Assembly: GCA_002371715.1 (NCBI GenBank)
Contig: DFGF01000107.1
Span: 1 to 28,596 of the forward strand
Direction: 5' to 3'
Length of the DNA stretch: 28,596 bases
Origin: Prevotella sp. UBA3757
GTDB taxonomy: Bacteria; Bacteroidota; Bacteroidia; Bacteroidales; Bacteroidaceae
The position numbers and the translations under genes were made by a program. Under the pieces are notes generated by a model. That model was not told where the DNA came from. It saw only the letters and a program-made list of their open reading frames with translations, and searched no databases. The stretch's first letter is position 1; each line of letters starts with the position of its first letter. Below are positions 1 through 5,495 of this stretch, in pieces.

Positions 1-159
1 GTTATAGAGGAAGTAGATGGTGTAGCCTGTCTGTTGCTCTGCGAGTTGGTTCAAAGCATCGGAGAGCGACACATTATTATATTCACGTGAGATGCGTTTC
101 TGAGCCTGCATGCTGACTGTCAGCAGCAGGGCAAGAATGAGAGTAATATATCTTTTCAT
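1..159 (-). CDS. TonB-dependent receptor, N-terminal fragment with STN domain (partial)
   Basis: Only the first 53 codons are in the window; the gene runs off the left edge. The translation starts MKRYITLILALLLTVSMQAQ, a typical signal peptide. It is followed by a stretch containing NVSLSDALNQLAEQQTGYTI, which matches the secretin/TonB short N-terminal (STN) domain found in outer-membrane receptors that signal to an anti-sigma factor. The gene lies 9 bp downstream of the anti-sigma-like gene and two genes downstream of an ECF sigma factor. That is the usual order of a sigma/anti-sigma/receptor nutrient-uptake locus (SusC-like or FecA-like). The substrate cannot be inferred, because the plug and barrel are outside the window. 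A non-receptor STN protein is the alternative. Confidence 0.75.
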   Translation of the reverse strand, partial: MKRYITLILALLLTVSMQAQKRISREYNNVSLSDALNQLAEQQTGYTIYFLYN

Positions 160-168
160 GGCGGCTGA

Positions 169-822
169 CTATTCTACAGTGATTTGATTATCCTTTAATG
201 TGACGCTAAGACGCTCAAACTGGTTGAGGTCACTGATGACCTGATCAATGCCCTTCTGTGGGTTCCATACAAAGTGGAAACGGAGTCCACGGGCTTCATC
301 GTTAGCAAATACGACTTTCACATCGTAGTGAGCGGCTATCTCTGGCAGCATCTTCTCTAATGGAATATTGTCGTAGATGACAGGTTGCACTGTGACGGTA
401 TCTTTGGTAAGCGTATCGGCAGGGAGTGTTGTGACGGGGGGTGTCACATTTTCCGCAATCTCAGTTTGTGGAGTTTCCTGCTTCTGGTACTGTCGGACGA
501 TGTGGATGGCGGCAAAGGCTATGCCAGAAACAAGTAGCACACCAATGAAAGATGCAGCTATCTTCATCCAATTGCTGCTTGACTGCTTAGGCTGAAACTT
601 TTGATTGAATCTCTGCCAAGCAGCATCTACATCGACAGGCTTTTTGTTCTGACGATGGCGGCTACTACGTTTGGCTTCTACCATAAGACGATAGGTTTCA
701 CGAGTATCCTCATCATGGTTGATGATGTCTCGAATCTGCTGCTCGGTATATGCATCGGGATTGTCGAGCATTTCCAACAGTTGGCGGATGTTTTCGTTGG
801 TCGTTTCCATTGTTGTTGTCAT
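169..822 (-). CDS. FecR-like anti-sigma membrane protein with DUF4974-type C-terminal domain
   Basis: A 217-residue protein that probably holds the adjacent ECF sigma factor at the inner membrane and relays a signal from the receptor. Residues 1-80 are charged and cytoplasmic. A single membrane segment spans about 86-109 (FIGVLLVSGIAFAAIHIV). The periplasmic tail at about 150-217 begins NIPLEKMLPEIAAHYDVKVV and resembles the DUF4974 domain at the C-terminus of Bacteroidetes FecR proteins. It is clearly shorter than the roughly 300-350 residues usual for that family, because there is almost no central FecR domain between membrane segment and tail. It starts 1 bp after the sigma-factor stop, so the two are probably translationally coupled. 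The second Met (residue 5) is an alternative start. The family is inferred from tail, topology and context. Confidence 0.75.
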   Translation of the reverse strand: MTTTMETTNENIRQLLEMLDNPDAYTEQQIRDIINHDEDTRETYRLMVEAKRSSRHRQNKKPVDVDAAWQRFNQKFQPKQSSSNWMKIAASFIGVLLVSGIAFAAIHIVRQYQKQETPQTEIAENVTPPVTTLPADTLTKDTVTVQPVIYDNIPLEKMLPEIAAHYDVKVVFANDEARGLRFHFVWNPQKGIDQVISDLNQFERLSVTLKDNQITVE

Positions 823-823
823 T

Positions 824-1372
824 TTAATGTTTACCGAAGTGATGTCTGATTTGCTGAATGCTCTGCATGAGATACTTGTAGGCAGTATTCGGATTCAGCC
901 CCAGCCGACGGGCAATCTCACTGACGGTCAGGTCATCGTCGAAGCGGAGGTGGAAGATGCTGCGGAGCGGTTCCTCCAGTTGCTCGTCCACGTAAGTGGC
1001 AATATCGTCGAGCCTTTCCATCCGTTTGTCAATGGGTTGCTGGCTGGAATCGTCTTCTATGGGCATCAATCTCTTCACTTTGTCGTGAAGATGCATCTGT
1101 CTGATTCTGTTCAGGCAGGCGTTGCGCACGGCAGTCAGCAGATAATTGTCATTCTTAGGTGGAATGTCACTGTCTGCCACACGCAAGAAGACATCCTGCA
1201 CCACGTCCTCAGCCTCTTCGTCATCGCTCAACAAGACACTGGCCAGATGAATCATCTCGCTGTAGTTCTGGCGGAAAAGCTGTTCGATAAATTGCTTTCG
1301 CTCAGCCAACTCCAAGCGAGCTTGGTTGGCACTCGCTGAATCGCAATTTTCAAGTGTTCTCTTATCAAGCAT
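824..1372 (-). CDS. ECF RNA polymerase sigma-70 factor
   Basis: A 182-residue extracytoplasmic-function sigma factor of the kind paired with FecR-like regulators in Bacteroidetes. Region 2 lies at about 28-95, with the core-binding stretch LLSDDEEAEDVVQDVFLRV. Region 4 lies at about 122-178, with the -35-binding helix-turn-helix LTVSEIARRLGLNPNTAYKY. The length is normal for the group. It is first in a leftward operon with the anti-sigma gene and the STN receptor, whose genes follow almost without gaps. The upstream 240 bp have no perfect TAnnTTTG on the minus strand. TACCTTAG (minus, 1521-1514) is the nearest match. Lack of a housekeeping promoter would be compatible with autoregulation, but that is inference. 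Confidence 0.92.
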   Translation of the reverse strand: MLDKRTLENCDSASANQARLELAERKQFIEQLFRQNYSEMIHLASVLLSDDEEAEDVVQDVFLRVADSDIPPKNDNYLLTAVRNACLNRIRQMHLHDKVKRLMPIEDDSSQQPIDKRMERLDDIATYVDEQLEEPLRSIFHLRFDDDLTVSEIARRLGLNPNTAYKYLMQSIQQIRHHFGKH

Positions 1373-1588
1373 ATCAGTCTATTCATATTCGTGCCCCATT
1401 TTTGAGGCATGTCTATATATAAGACACTTCAGACCCATCATTTTTTTACGGAAAAGCCAAATATTTTCATTTTTTCTTCATGTTTTCTTGATTAATTGCA
1501 AAATTTGGGTGCTAAGGTACTGAAATTCCTGCTGTCTAACCCTCTTCCTGTTGAAAAACCGCCAAAAGAACCGATTATTCACTAAAGT

Positions 1589-1620
1589 TTTGTAACTTTG
1601 TACCCGAAAGAATAAGTTTG
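1589..1620 (+). promoter_or_regulatory. Bacteroidetes-type promoter of the first structured element
   Basis: TTTG at 1589-1592 and TAAGTTTG at 1613-1620 are separated by exactly 20 bp, matching the Bacteroidetes -33/-7 consensus TTTG-N19/20-TAnnTTTG. Transcription would start near 1626 and run into the structured element, not into any protein gene. A second -7-like TAACTTTG sits at 1593-1600 without a matching -33. Confidence 0.6.
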
Positions 1621-1748
1621 TCCAACCCGCCTGTGAATCGCCTTTGACCGCCTTAGACCGTGCGGTTTATTTGGATAAAAATAGTTAAACAAAGTACAAG
1701 TGATTGATAATCAACATAAAAGCACCTAAAATAAAGTTTTCAACGAGG

Positions 1749-1772
1749 ATGAGTATTAGAGCCTATTGTTAG
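1749..1772 (+). other. Candidate 7-residue micro-ORF (MSIRAYC) inside structured RNA copy 1
   Basis: ATG at 1749 begins M-S-I-R-A-Y-C followed by TAG. The equivalent position in the second copy (5410-5433) reads M-S-I-K-A-Y-V followed by TAA. Codons 5 and 6 differ only at synonymous third positions, codon 4 is an Arg/Lys exchange, and both end in a stop at codon 8. The frame overlaps the covarying hairpin, so pairing constraints alone might explain the pattern. Translation is unproven. Confidence 0.3.
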
Positions 1773-1789
1773 GTTTAAACAATTGAATG

Positions 1790-1836
1790 CCAGCGAGATA
1801 AACAATAATTATTTGTTTGTCTCGCTGGTGTTTTTT
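1790..1836 (+). terminator. Intrinsic terminator of structured RNA copy 1
   Basis: CCAGCGAGA (1790-1798) pairs with TCTCGCTGG (1820-1828), and the stem continues through a T-G wobble into AAACAA/TTGTTT, giving 16 consecutive pairs around a 7-nt loop. TG plus six T residues follow. There is no equivalent T-tract on the minus strand, so it faces the plus-strand transcript. Confidence 0.85.
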
Positions 1837-2179
1837 ATGCATAGATATAGTTTCGGAACAACCGATTCTTACTTTGCTCTGTTGGTTCGATGTCTATGCT
1901 TTGCAAGGGAGATACAGCAATCAGATTGTTGGAATAGCGGGATAGATAGTTGATGTCGTTGACGTTGTTGATTTTTCCGTTGGTAGGCATGGAACTGACA
2001 ACCTGTGAAACAAATTCGTATTCTTTTAATGGGAACAACCCTTTCAAGGCTTCCAACTTCTGTTGTGAATAGCGGATATCTACCTTGTCGCCATCAACAA
2101 AGATCAGGCCAACACTGATGCGTTCGGTAATTTCTGGCCGGATTACGGCATATATAATACTATACTTCAGATTATTCAT
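1835..2179 (-). CDS. DUF3037 domain protein
   Basis: A 114-residue protein resembling DUF3037 (unknown function). The N-terminal stretch NNLKYSIIYAVIRPEITERI followed by SVGLIFV fits the family opening, which has YSI and VGV/VGL signatures. I chose the ATG at 2179 and not one 16 codons upstream, because the extra residues lie wholly within the upstream kinase gene and the family begins near this Met. The gene overlaps the end of the HipA-like gene by 8 bp, indicating one transcript and translational coupling. To my knowledge DUF3037 genes are often found beside HipA_2-type kinases, so the two products probably act together. The stop codon abuts the terminator of the convergent RNA. The stretch is AT-rich compared with the flanking core genes. 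Confidence 0.75.
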   Translation of the reverse strand: MNNLKYSIIYAVIRPEITERISVGLIFVDGDKVDIRYSQQKLEALKGLFPLKEYEFVSQVVSSMPTNGKINNVNDINYLSRYSNNLIAVSPLQSIDIEPTEQSKNRLFRNYIYA

Positions 2180-2975
2180 GATTGATGTTTTCGTTAAAGC
2201 ATTCTGTAAAGTTGTTCCACACTCCAATTAACCATTTTTCATCGAATAACTGGCTGATTTTATCTGTGATGATAGTCTGAGGCACATTCCATTCCTGGGG
2301 TATGTCCTCAATGATTTCAATGGAAATTAGCTTGCATCGATGAATAGAGTTTTCATACTCCTTATTTAACCGTTCAGTGAGTGGTTTAAGTTCTGATCTT
2401 TCTATGTGCTGCGTCAGGTGTGCAAAGAGATCAGAGCAAAGGATGGTATCAGTAGATGTAAGTTGAGAGAGGGGATACTCAAATGTAGCAGTATTGAAAA
2501 TACAGCCGTAGTCTATTGATACAAAGAGGTCGTTCACCACGTCGAACATCAAGTTGGCATTGTTCGCATTTCTGTCTTCGTTTGCAATCCAGAAGTCAAA
2601 CAATGCAATCTTCATTAGTTGATAAAGTGTATCTGTATTCGGTGGTACTTGGGCATATGTCGATGGCGTTATGTCTATAACACCATTGAGCCATCTGGCT
2701 CCCAACGATGAAGCAGATATGCTATGCGAAAGGCTGATTCCTTCCCAATGCGAAGACCTTATCTTTACTAATGCGACATCTGGGGTGTTCAACTGCCAGG
2801 CTTTCGCCATTTTCGCTCCAATAAGTTCGCAAACTAATTTATAAGCAGCTGCCGAAGAACGCATATATTTGCAGACGTAGGTGTTTACGTCAGAACACGT
2901 CACTAATACGGGTTGTTCTCCTGTATTGAATTGCCGTTCAATCCGCTTTGCACTATATAATATCGGCAGTGGCAT
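2172..2975 (-). CDS. HipA-like (HipA_2 type) serine/threonine kinase domain protein
   Basis: A 267-residue kinase-like protein. Visible motifs are an early beta-strand segment with candidate ATP-binding Lys36 (YVCKYM), a catalytic-loop motif at 127-136 (DFWIANEDRN with a following N), and a metal-binding DYG at 155-157 in place of DFG. These are features of HipA-related kinases; the length and layout suit the short HipA_2 group and not classical 440-residue HipA. There is no HipB-like antitoxin beside it, and the partner is instead DUF3037. Classical HipA phosphorylates GltX and causes growth arrest; whether this protein is a toxin, a defence factor or a regulator cannot be told from sequence. 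A -7-like TAATTTTG lies on the minus strand at 3006-2999, leaving a leader of about 17 nt. Confidence 0.78.
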   Translation of the reverse strand: MPLPILYSAKRIERQFNTGEQPVLVTCSDVNTYVCKYMRSSAAAYKLVCELIGAKMAKAWQLNTPDVALVKIRSSHWEGISLSHSISASSLGARWLNGVIDITPSTYAQVPPNTDTLYQLMKIALFDFWIANEDRNANNANLMFDVVNDLFVSIDYGCIFNTATFEYPLSQLTSTDTILCSDLFAHLTQHIERSELKPLTERLNKEYENSIHRCKLISIEIIEDIPQEWNVPQTIITDKISQLFDEKWLIGVWNNFTECFNENINHE

Positions 2976-2998
2976 ATAAATGAACCATTATTTTGCTG

Positions 2999-3006
2999 CA
3001 AAATTA
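2999..3006 (-). promoter_or_regulatory. -7 promoter element for HipA-like/DUF3037 operon
   Basis: Minus-strand TAATTTTG fits TAnnTTTG and ends 24 bp upstream of the kinase ATG. No clear TTTG was found at the expected -33 distance, so support is partial. Confidence 0.4.
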
Positions 3007-3085
3007 CGAATTTTATTTTAAAACAATTGCCTTATCCGAAAATAGTTTTCATTATGAATGATTTTTAGCCTCAACCTGTGCAATA

Positions 3086-3388
3086 ATGTCACAAGTTCGC
3101 CAACAAGATATGTCAATCCTCTCTGAACTTCTACGTGGTGCTGTTAAAGCAGTTATAGAATTCGTTGACTCTGGCTCCCGTAGTTTCACGTTTCGTTAGG
3201 AGGGCGACATCAAACGCTATATGAATGGCCACTCCAATAAGGAGGAAGCCGCAGGTACTGTGTACAAAGCCTCACTCCCCTTTCTAAAAGCAGGTGAATG
3301 TGAGCGTGTGAAAGGACGACTATCCGATGTTGTTCAGGGCATGAAGGAAGATTGCCAGCAAACCAGAAACCGTGGATTCCACATGTAA
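3086..3388 (+). pseudogene. Short unknown ORF interrupted by an in-frame TAG
   Basis: ATG at 3086 opens 37 codons (MSQVRQQDMSILSELLRGAV...) ended by TAG at 3197-3199. The same frame then continues open for 62 more codons to TAA at 3386, including EEAAGTVYKASLPFLKAGEC. The amino-acid composition on both sides of the TAG looks like coding sequence, so this is most simply a roughly 100-residue gene inactivated by one nonsense mutation. TAG serves as an ordinary stop elsewhere in the window (for example at 19364-19366), so recoding is unlikely. I do not recognise the family. It lies divergent from the HipA-like operon. The part after the TAG could still be translated from an internal ATG at 3221. 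Confidence 0.45.
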
Positions 3389-3412
3389 TTTTATCTGTTT
3401 ATACTTCTTGAT

Positions 3413-3470
3413 TAGGGCAATTTGGGTTTTGATTTGCTAATTTCTGCAAATAAAGTCCCTAAATTGCCTA
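3413..3470. repeat. Nested inverted repeats upstream of the 90-aa/WG-repeat operon
   Basis: Outer arms TAGGGCAATTTGGG (3413-3426) and CCCTAAATTGCCTA (3457-3470) are nearly complementary. Inside them ATTTGC (3432-3437) and GCAAAT (3446-3451) pair perfectly around an 8-nt loop. No T-run follows, so it is not a standard terminator. It sits just upstream of the -7 element at 3489 and may be an operator. Confidence 0.4.
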
Positions 3471-3488
3471 TATGTTCCACATAATTTG

Positions 3489-3573
3489 TATCTTTGTGAC
3501 CGAAATCTCCTAATGGAGCCTTTGAGCCGGAGATGGTAGTTTTCTTTTTTATTAATTTTTAAATAGTTATTCT
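3489..3573 (+). promoter_or_regulatory. Promoter -7 element and stem-loop leader of the 90-aa/WG-repeat operon
   Basis: TATCTTTG at 3489-3496 fits TAnnTTTG; the -33 region is only a weak match (TTGC at 3464-3467). The inferred leader of about 70 nt contains a perfect 6-bp stem, ATCTCC (3505-3510) with GGAGAT (3529-3534), followed by a T-rich stretch at 3540-3560. The stem could act as an attenuator or control initiation at the ATG at 3574. Confidence 0.45.
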
Positions 3574-3846
3574 ATGAAAGAGAATTATGCAGATGGACTC
3601 CTGTACGAGCTAAAGGACCCTGAGTTTGATGCCAATGGGCAGATTGTTTCGTCTGAGATTTATGCTCAGGCAAGGAACTGGAATTCTTACTCTGACTCGT
3701 CAGAAAGAATGATGAATCGAATCTGTCATCATCTTAATCCAGATTTAGTCCCCGACTATAGTCCTTTGTTTGAACATTTCTCTATTGATTCGGAACAAAG
3801 GCAATTTGTTAGTGAAATCATGTTTAGAGCAGCAAAAGAAAAATGA
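3574..3846 (+). CDS. Unknown 90-residue protein, cotranscribed with WG-repeat gene
   Basis: A small acidic soluble protein without signal peptide or membrane segment; I do not recognise a family. The start ATG follows an AT-rich leader and a plausible promoter 80 bp upstream. Its TGA stop overlaps the ATG of the next gene (ATGA at 3843-3846), a classical coupling arrangement, so the two products are probably made together and may interact. It is part of the AT-rich island between the two long direct repeats. Roles such as chaperone, antitoxin or immunity partner of the larger protein are guesses from the arrangement only. Confidence 0.65.
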   Translation: MKENYADGLLYELKDPEFDANGQIVSSEIYAQARNWNSYSDSSERMMNRICHHLNPDLVPDYSPLFEHFSIDSEQRQFVSEIMFRAAKEK

Positions 3847-5270
3847 ATTATTCGGGTATTCTTATGCCTATCCATAATCACATTGCTATGACAAAAGAAC
3901 CATTAAACGTTAAGATGCATCCAATTAACGATTGCCAAGAGGTAATCAGTGAAATTGTCAATAATCATTTTCGTAGGATAAACACCTGGTACCCTTGGCT
4001 GATAGAAACGTTTGTAAAAGAATTGGATGGAAAGTTAGAACAGTTCGACTCAATATCAAATGCACTTAAAATTGGTGATAGACAAACAGAATTCTACTTA
4101 GTTCAAAAGGGAACAAGGTTTGGGATTTTCTCAGGAGAATCGGTTATACATCCAACAGAATATTTACAAATTGTCCTAGTTGATTTAGGGGGGGACAGCA
4201 GGTTCAAGAAGACAATCGAGTTCATTGCAATGAATGAGAATTTCAAATGGGGAATTCCCCAAGGGAAAAATTATTTAAATCTTGAGCCACAAATACTCCC
4301 TTTTATTTTTGATGATATAAACGCTCCAACAGAAAACATATATCCTGTTAAATACAATGGAAAATGGGGACTTTATTATTCCCGATGGAAAGAATTTCTA
4401 ATAGATCCTCAATATGACGATGCAAGTATTATAAGCGAAGGCTTATGGGCTGTTAAGAAAGATGGTAAGTGGGGCTTTGTTGACTTATTTGATAAAATCC
4501 AAGTCCCATTTGAATTTGAGCAAGTCTCCGATTTCCTGCATGGATATGCCCATGCTATTTTGTCCTCAACTATAGAAGACGATGGTGAAGTGCTAATCAA
4601 CCACCAAGGCGAAATAGTTCATTTTAAGAATCCACAATTGTATGACGATGAATTCTGGCATGGACTTGAAGTTAAGAAGTCATCTTATCTCGTAAATGGC
4701 AACGGTGATATAATAATTCCTAAAGGCAAATACCGCTACCTAGGAGAATTTAGCGAGGGATTGCTTGCTGCATCAATTGATGGTGAGAAATTGGGATTTA
4801 TTGATATAGAAGAGAATGTAGTAATACCATTTGAATATAGGGTAGAACGTTATCATAGTCCTTGGGACAACATCTTTCATCATGGTTTTGTTACCGCAAG
4901 ATTAGTTGGTGGTAAATATAGCAAATCATGCATTCTAATCAACCATAATAATGAGAAAGTATTCCCTTATAAATTCAGATGTGAGTCTTTAAAGTTTAGA
5001 AATGGACGCTTTGAGCACTATAGTAATATAGGTGACCGTTTTAAAAGGAATTTTATTTTACTAACTGACATCATAAACTATCAAAAAGGAGAGGACATGT
5101 CATATTTGATACGTACTGATGCAGAGGTTAAAAAAGAACGTCATAGAAGAGCATTCGAAAATCAAGAGCCATACGAATGGACTGCTGAAGACACATGGGA
5201 TGCAATGACAGATGGAATGTACGGTGATTACCCTGGTGGTGATGTGGATTACGAAGTCCTTGGCTTTTAA
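3843..5270 (+). CDS. WG-repeat-containing protein
   Basis: A 475-residue protein with several WG/beta repeats. Clear units are FKWGIPQ (about 134-140), GKWGLYYSRWKEFLIDPQYD (173-192), GKWGFVDLFDKIQVPFEFE (208-226) and EKLGFIDIEENVVIPFEY (315-332), each with the pattern K-W/L-G-hydrophobic followed 10-15 residues later by I-P-x-x-[FY]. The N-terminal 90 residues and the acidic C-terminal tail, which ends GDVDYEVLGF, are not repeat. There is no signal peptide, so it is probably cytoplasmic. WG repeats form protein-interaction beta structures of mostly unknown role. The gene overlaps the 90-aa gene by 4 bp, and its last codons overlap the promoter-like region of the second structured RNA. GC content is low relative to the surrounding core genes, consistent with acquisition by transfer. 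Confidence 0.8.
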   Translation: MNYSGILMPIHNHIAMTKEPLNVKMHPINDCQEVISEIVNNHFRRINTWYPWLIETFVKELDGKLEQFDSISNALKIGDRQTEFYLVQKGTRFGIFSGESVIHPTEYLQIVLVDLGGDSRFKKTIEFIAMNENFKWGIPQGKNYLNLEPQILPFIFDDINAPTENIYPVKYNGKWGLYYSRWKEFLIDPQYDDASIISEGLWAVKKDGKWGFVDLFDKIQVPFEFEQVSDFLHGYAHAILSSTIEDDGEVLINHQGEIVHFKNPQLYDDEFWHGLEVKKSSYLVNGNGDIIIPKGKYRYLGEFSEGLLAASIDGEKLGFIDIEENVVIPFEYRVERYHSPWDNIFHHGFVTARLVGGKYSKSCILINHNNEKVFPYKFRCESLKFRNGRFEHYSNIGDRFKRNFILLTDIINYQKGEDMSYLIRTDAEVKKERHRRAFENQEPYEWTAEDTWDAMTDGMYGDYPGGDVDYEVLGF

Positions 5271-5291
5271 TAATTAGTTTCAATATGTTTG
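5259..5291 (+). promoter_or_regulatory. Promoter-like sequence of the second structured element
   Basis: TATGTTTG at 5284-5291 fits TAnnTTTG, with CTTG at 5259-5262 as a 3-of-4 match to -33 at 21 bp spacing. The upstream half overlaps the end of the WG-repeat gene. It occupies the same position relative to the repeat as the better promoter of copy 1. Confidence 0.4.
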
Positions 5292-5409
5292 TCTAACCCG
5301 CCAATGAATCGCCTTTGACCGCCTCAGACCGTGCGGTTTATTTGGCTAAAAATAGTTAAGAATGGCGTAAGTTGTTGATAATCAATTACGAGTCAAGTTT
5401 TCAACGAGG

Positions 5410-5433
5410 ATGAGTATTAAGGCTTACGTCTAA
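5410..5433 (+). other. Candidate 7-residue micro-ORF (MSIKAYV) inside structured RNA copy 2
   Basis: ATG at 5410 reads M-S-I-K-A-Y-V then TAA. It is the counterpart of 1749-1772, with the same length and similar residues. It overlaps the left arm, loop and part of the right arm of the variable hairpin, so ribosomes on it would melt that hairpin. Translation is unproven. Confidence 0.3.
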
Positions 5434-5450
5434 GCCTAAACAACTTAATA

Positions 5451-5495
5451 CCAGCGAGATAAACAAGAATTATTTGTTTGTCTCGCTGGTGTTTT
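5451..5495 (+). terminator. Intrinsic terminator of structured RNA copy 2
   Basis: CCAGCGAGA (5451-5459) pairs with TCTCGCTGG (5481-5489), extended by AAACAA/TTGTTT as in copy 1, followed by TG and four T residues. The T-tract is shorter than in copy 1 and overlaps the end of the convergent dehydrogenase gene. Confidence 0.75.

Larger units (their letters stand above)
1613..1836 (+). repeat. Long direct repeat, copy 1 (left edge of accessory island)
   Basis: About 220 bp that recur in the same orientation at 5284-5495. The 5' block 1617-1688 matches 5288-5359 at 67 of 72 positions. A 24-nt core at 1735-1758 is identical to 5396-5419. The 3' block 1776-1834 matches 5437-5495 at 55 of 59. Between the first two blocks the sequence is diverged except for the palindrome TTGATAATCAA (1704-1714 and 5375-5385). 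The mosaic of invariant and free segments suggests selected function and not a recent duplication. Confidence 0.9.
1626..1836 (+). ncRNA. Predicted structured small RNA, copy 1
   Basis: A predicted transcript of about 210 nt bounded by a good promoter and a strong intrinsic terminator. Hairpins seen: ACCGC (1647-1651) with GCGGT (1662-1666); AGCCTA (1760-1765) with TAGGTT (1770-1775) around the loop TTGT; and the terminator stem 1790-1828. In the other copy the second hairpin has a different sequence but still pairs perfectly, which supports RNA structure. I cannot match it to a known RNA family. It is not tRNA, tmRNA, or a CRISPR or group II element by any feature I can see. It ends exactly at the stop codon of the convergent DUF3037 gene. 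The start is inferred from the promoter. Confidence 0.55.
5284..5495 (+). repeat. Long direct repeat, copy 2 (right edge of accessory island)
   Basis: Same orientation as 1613-1836, offset 3671 bp, with the same block structure: near-identical 5' block 5288-5359, palindrome TTGATAATCAA at 5375-5385, identical 24-nt core 5396-5419 and near-identical 3' block 5437-5495. Recombination between the copies would delete the kinase/WG-repeat cassette and leave one copy. Confidence 0.9.
5297..5495 (+). ncRNA. Predicted structured small RNA, copy 2
   Basis: Predicted transcript of about 200 nt. ACCGC (5318-5322) can pair with GCGGT (5333-5337). AGGCTTA (5420-5426) pairs perfectly with TAAGCCT (5431-5437) around the loop CGTC, replacing the AGCCTA/TAGGTT stem of copy 1. 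The terminator stem of copy 1 is retained. It ends at the 3' end of a leftward gene, as copy 1 does. Family unknown; expression inferred. Confidence 0.5.

Noticed and set aside
719..1339. 206-codon plus-strand open frame
   Set aside because: Antisense to the ECF sigma factor gene, whose regions 2 and 4 are clear.
1617..1776. Integron attC site
   Set aside because: GTCCAAC and GTTAGGT resemble the attC core ends in copy 1, but copy 2 lacks the second core, the element is not one long imperfect palindrome, and no integrase is present.
1613..1836. Retron msr-msd or CRISPR array
   Set aside because: There is no reverse transcriptase nearby, no a1/a2 inverted ends, and only two copies separated by 3.6 kb.
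3086..3388. Stop-codon reassignment (TAG read as an amino acid)
   Set aside because: TAG is used as a normal terminator by other genes in the window, for example the HAD hydrolase.
3513..3539. 8-codon frame MEPLSRRW as a leader peptide
   Set aside because: It overlaps the leader hairpin by chance. There is no second copy to compare and no regulatory codon pattern.
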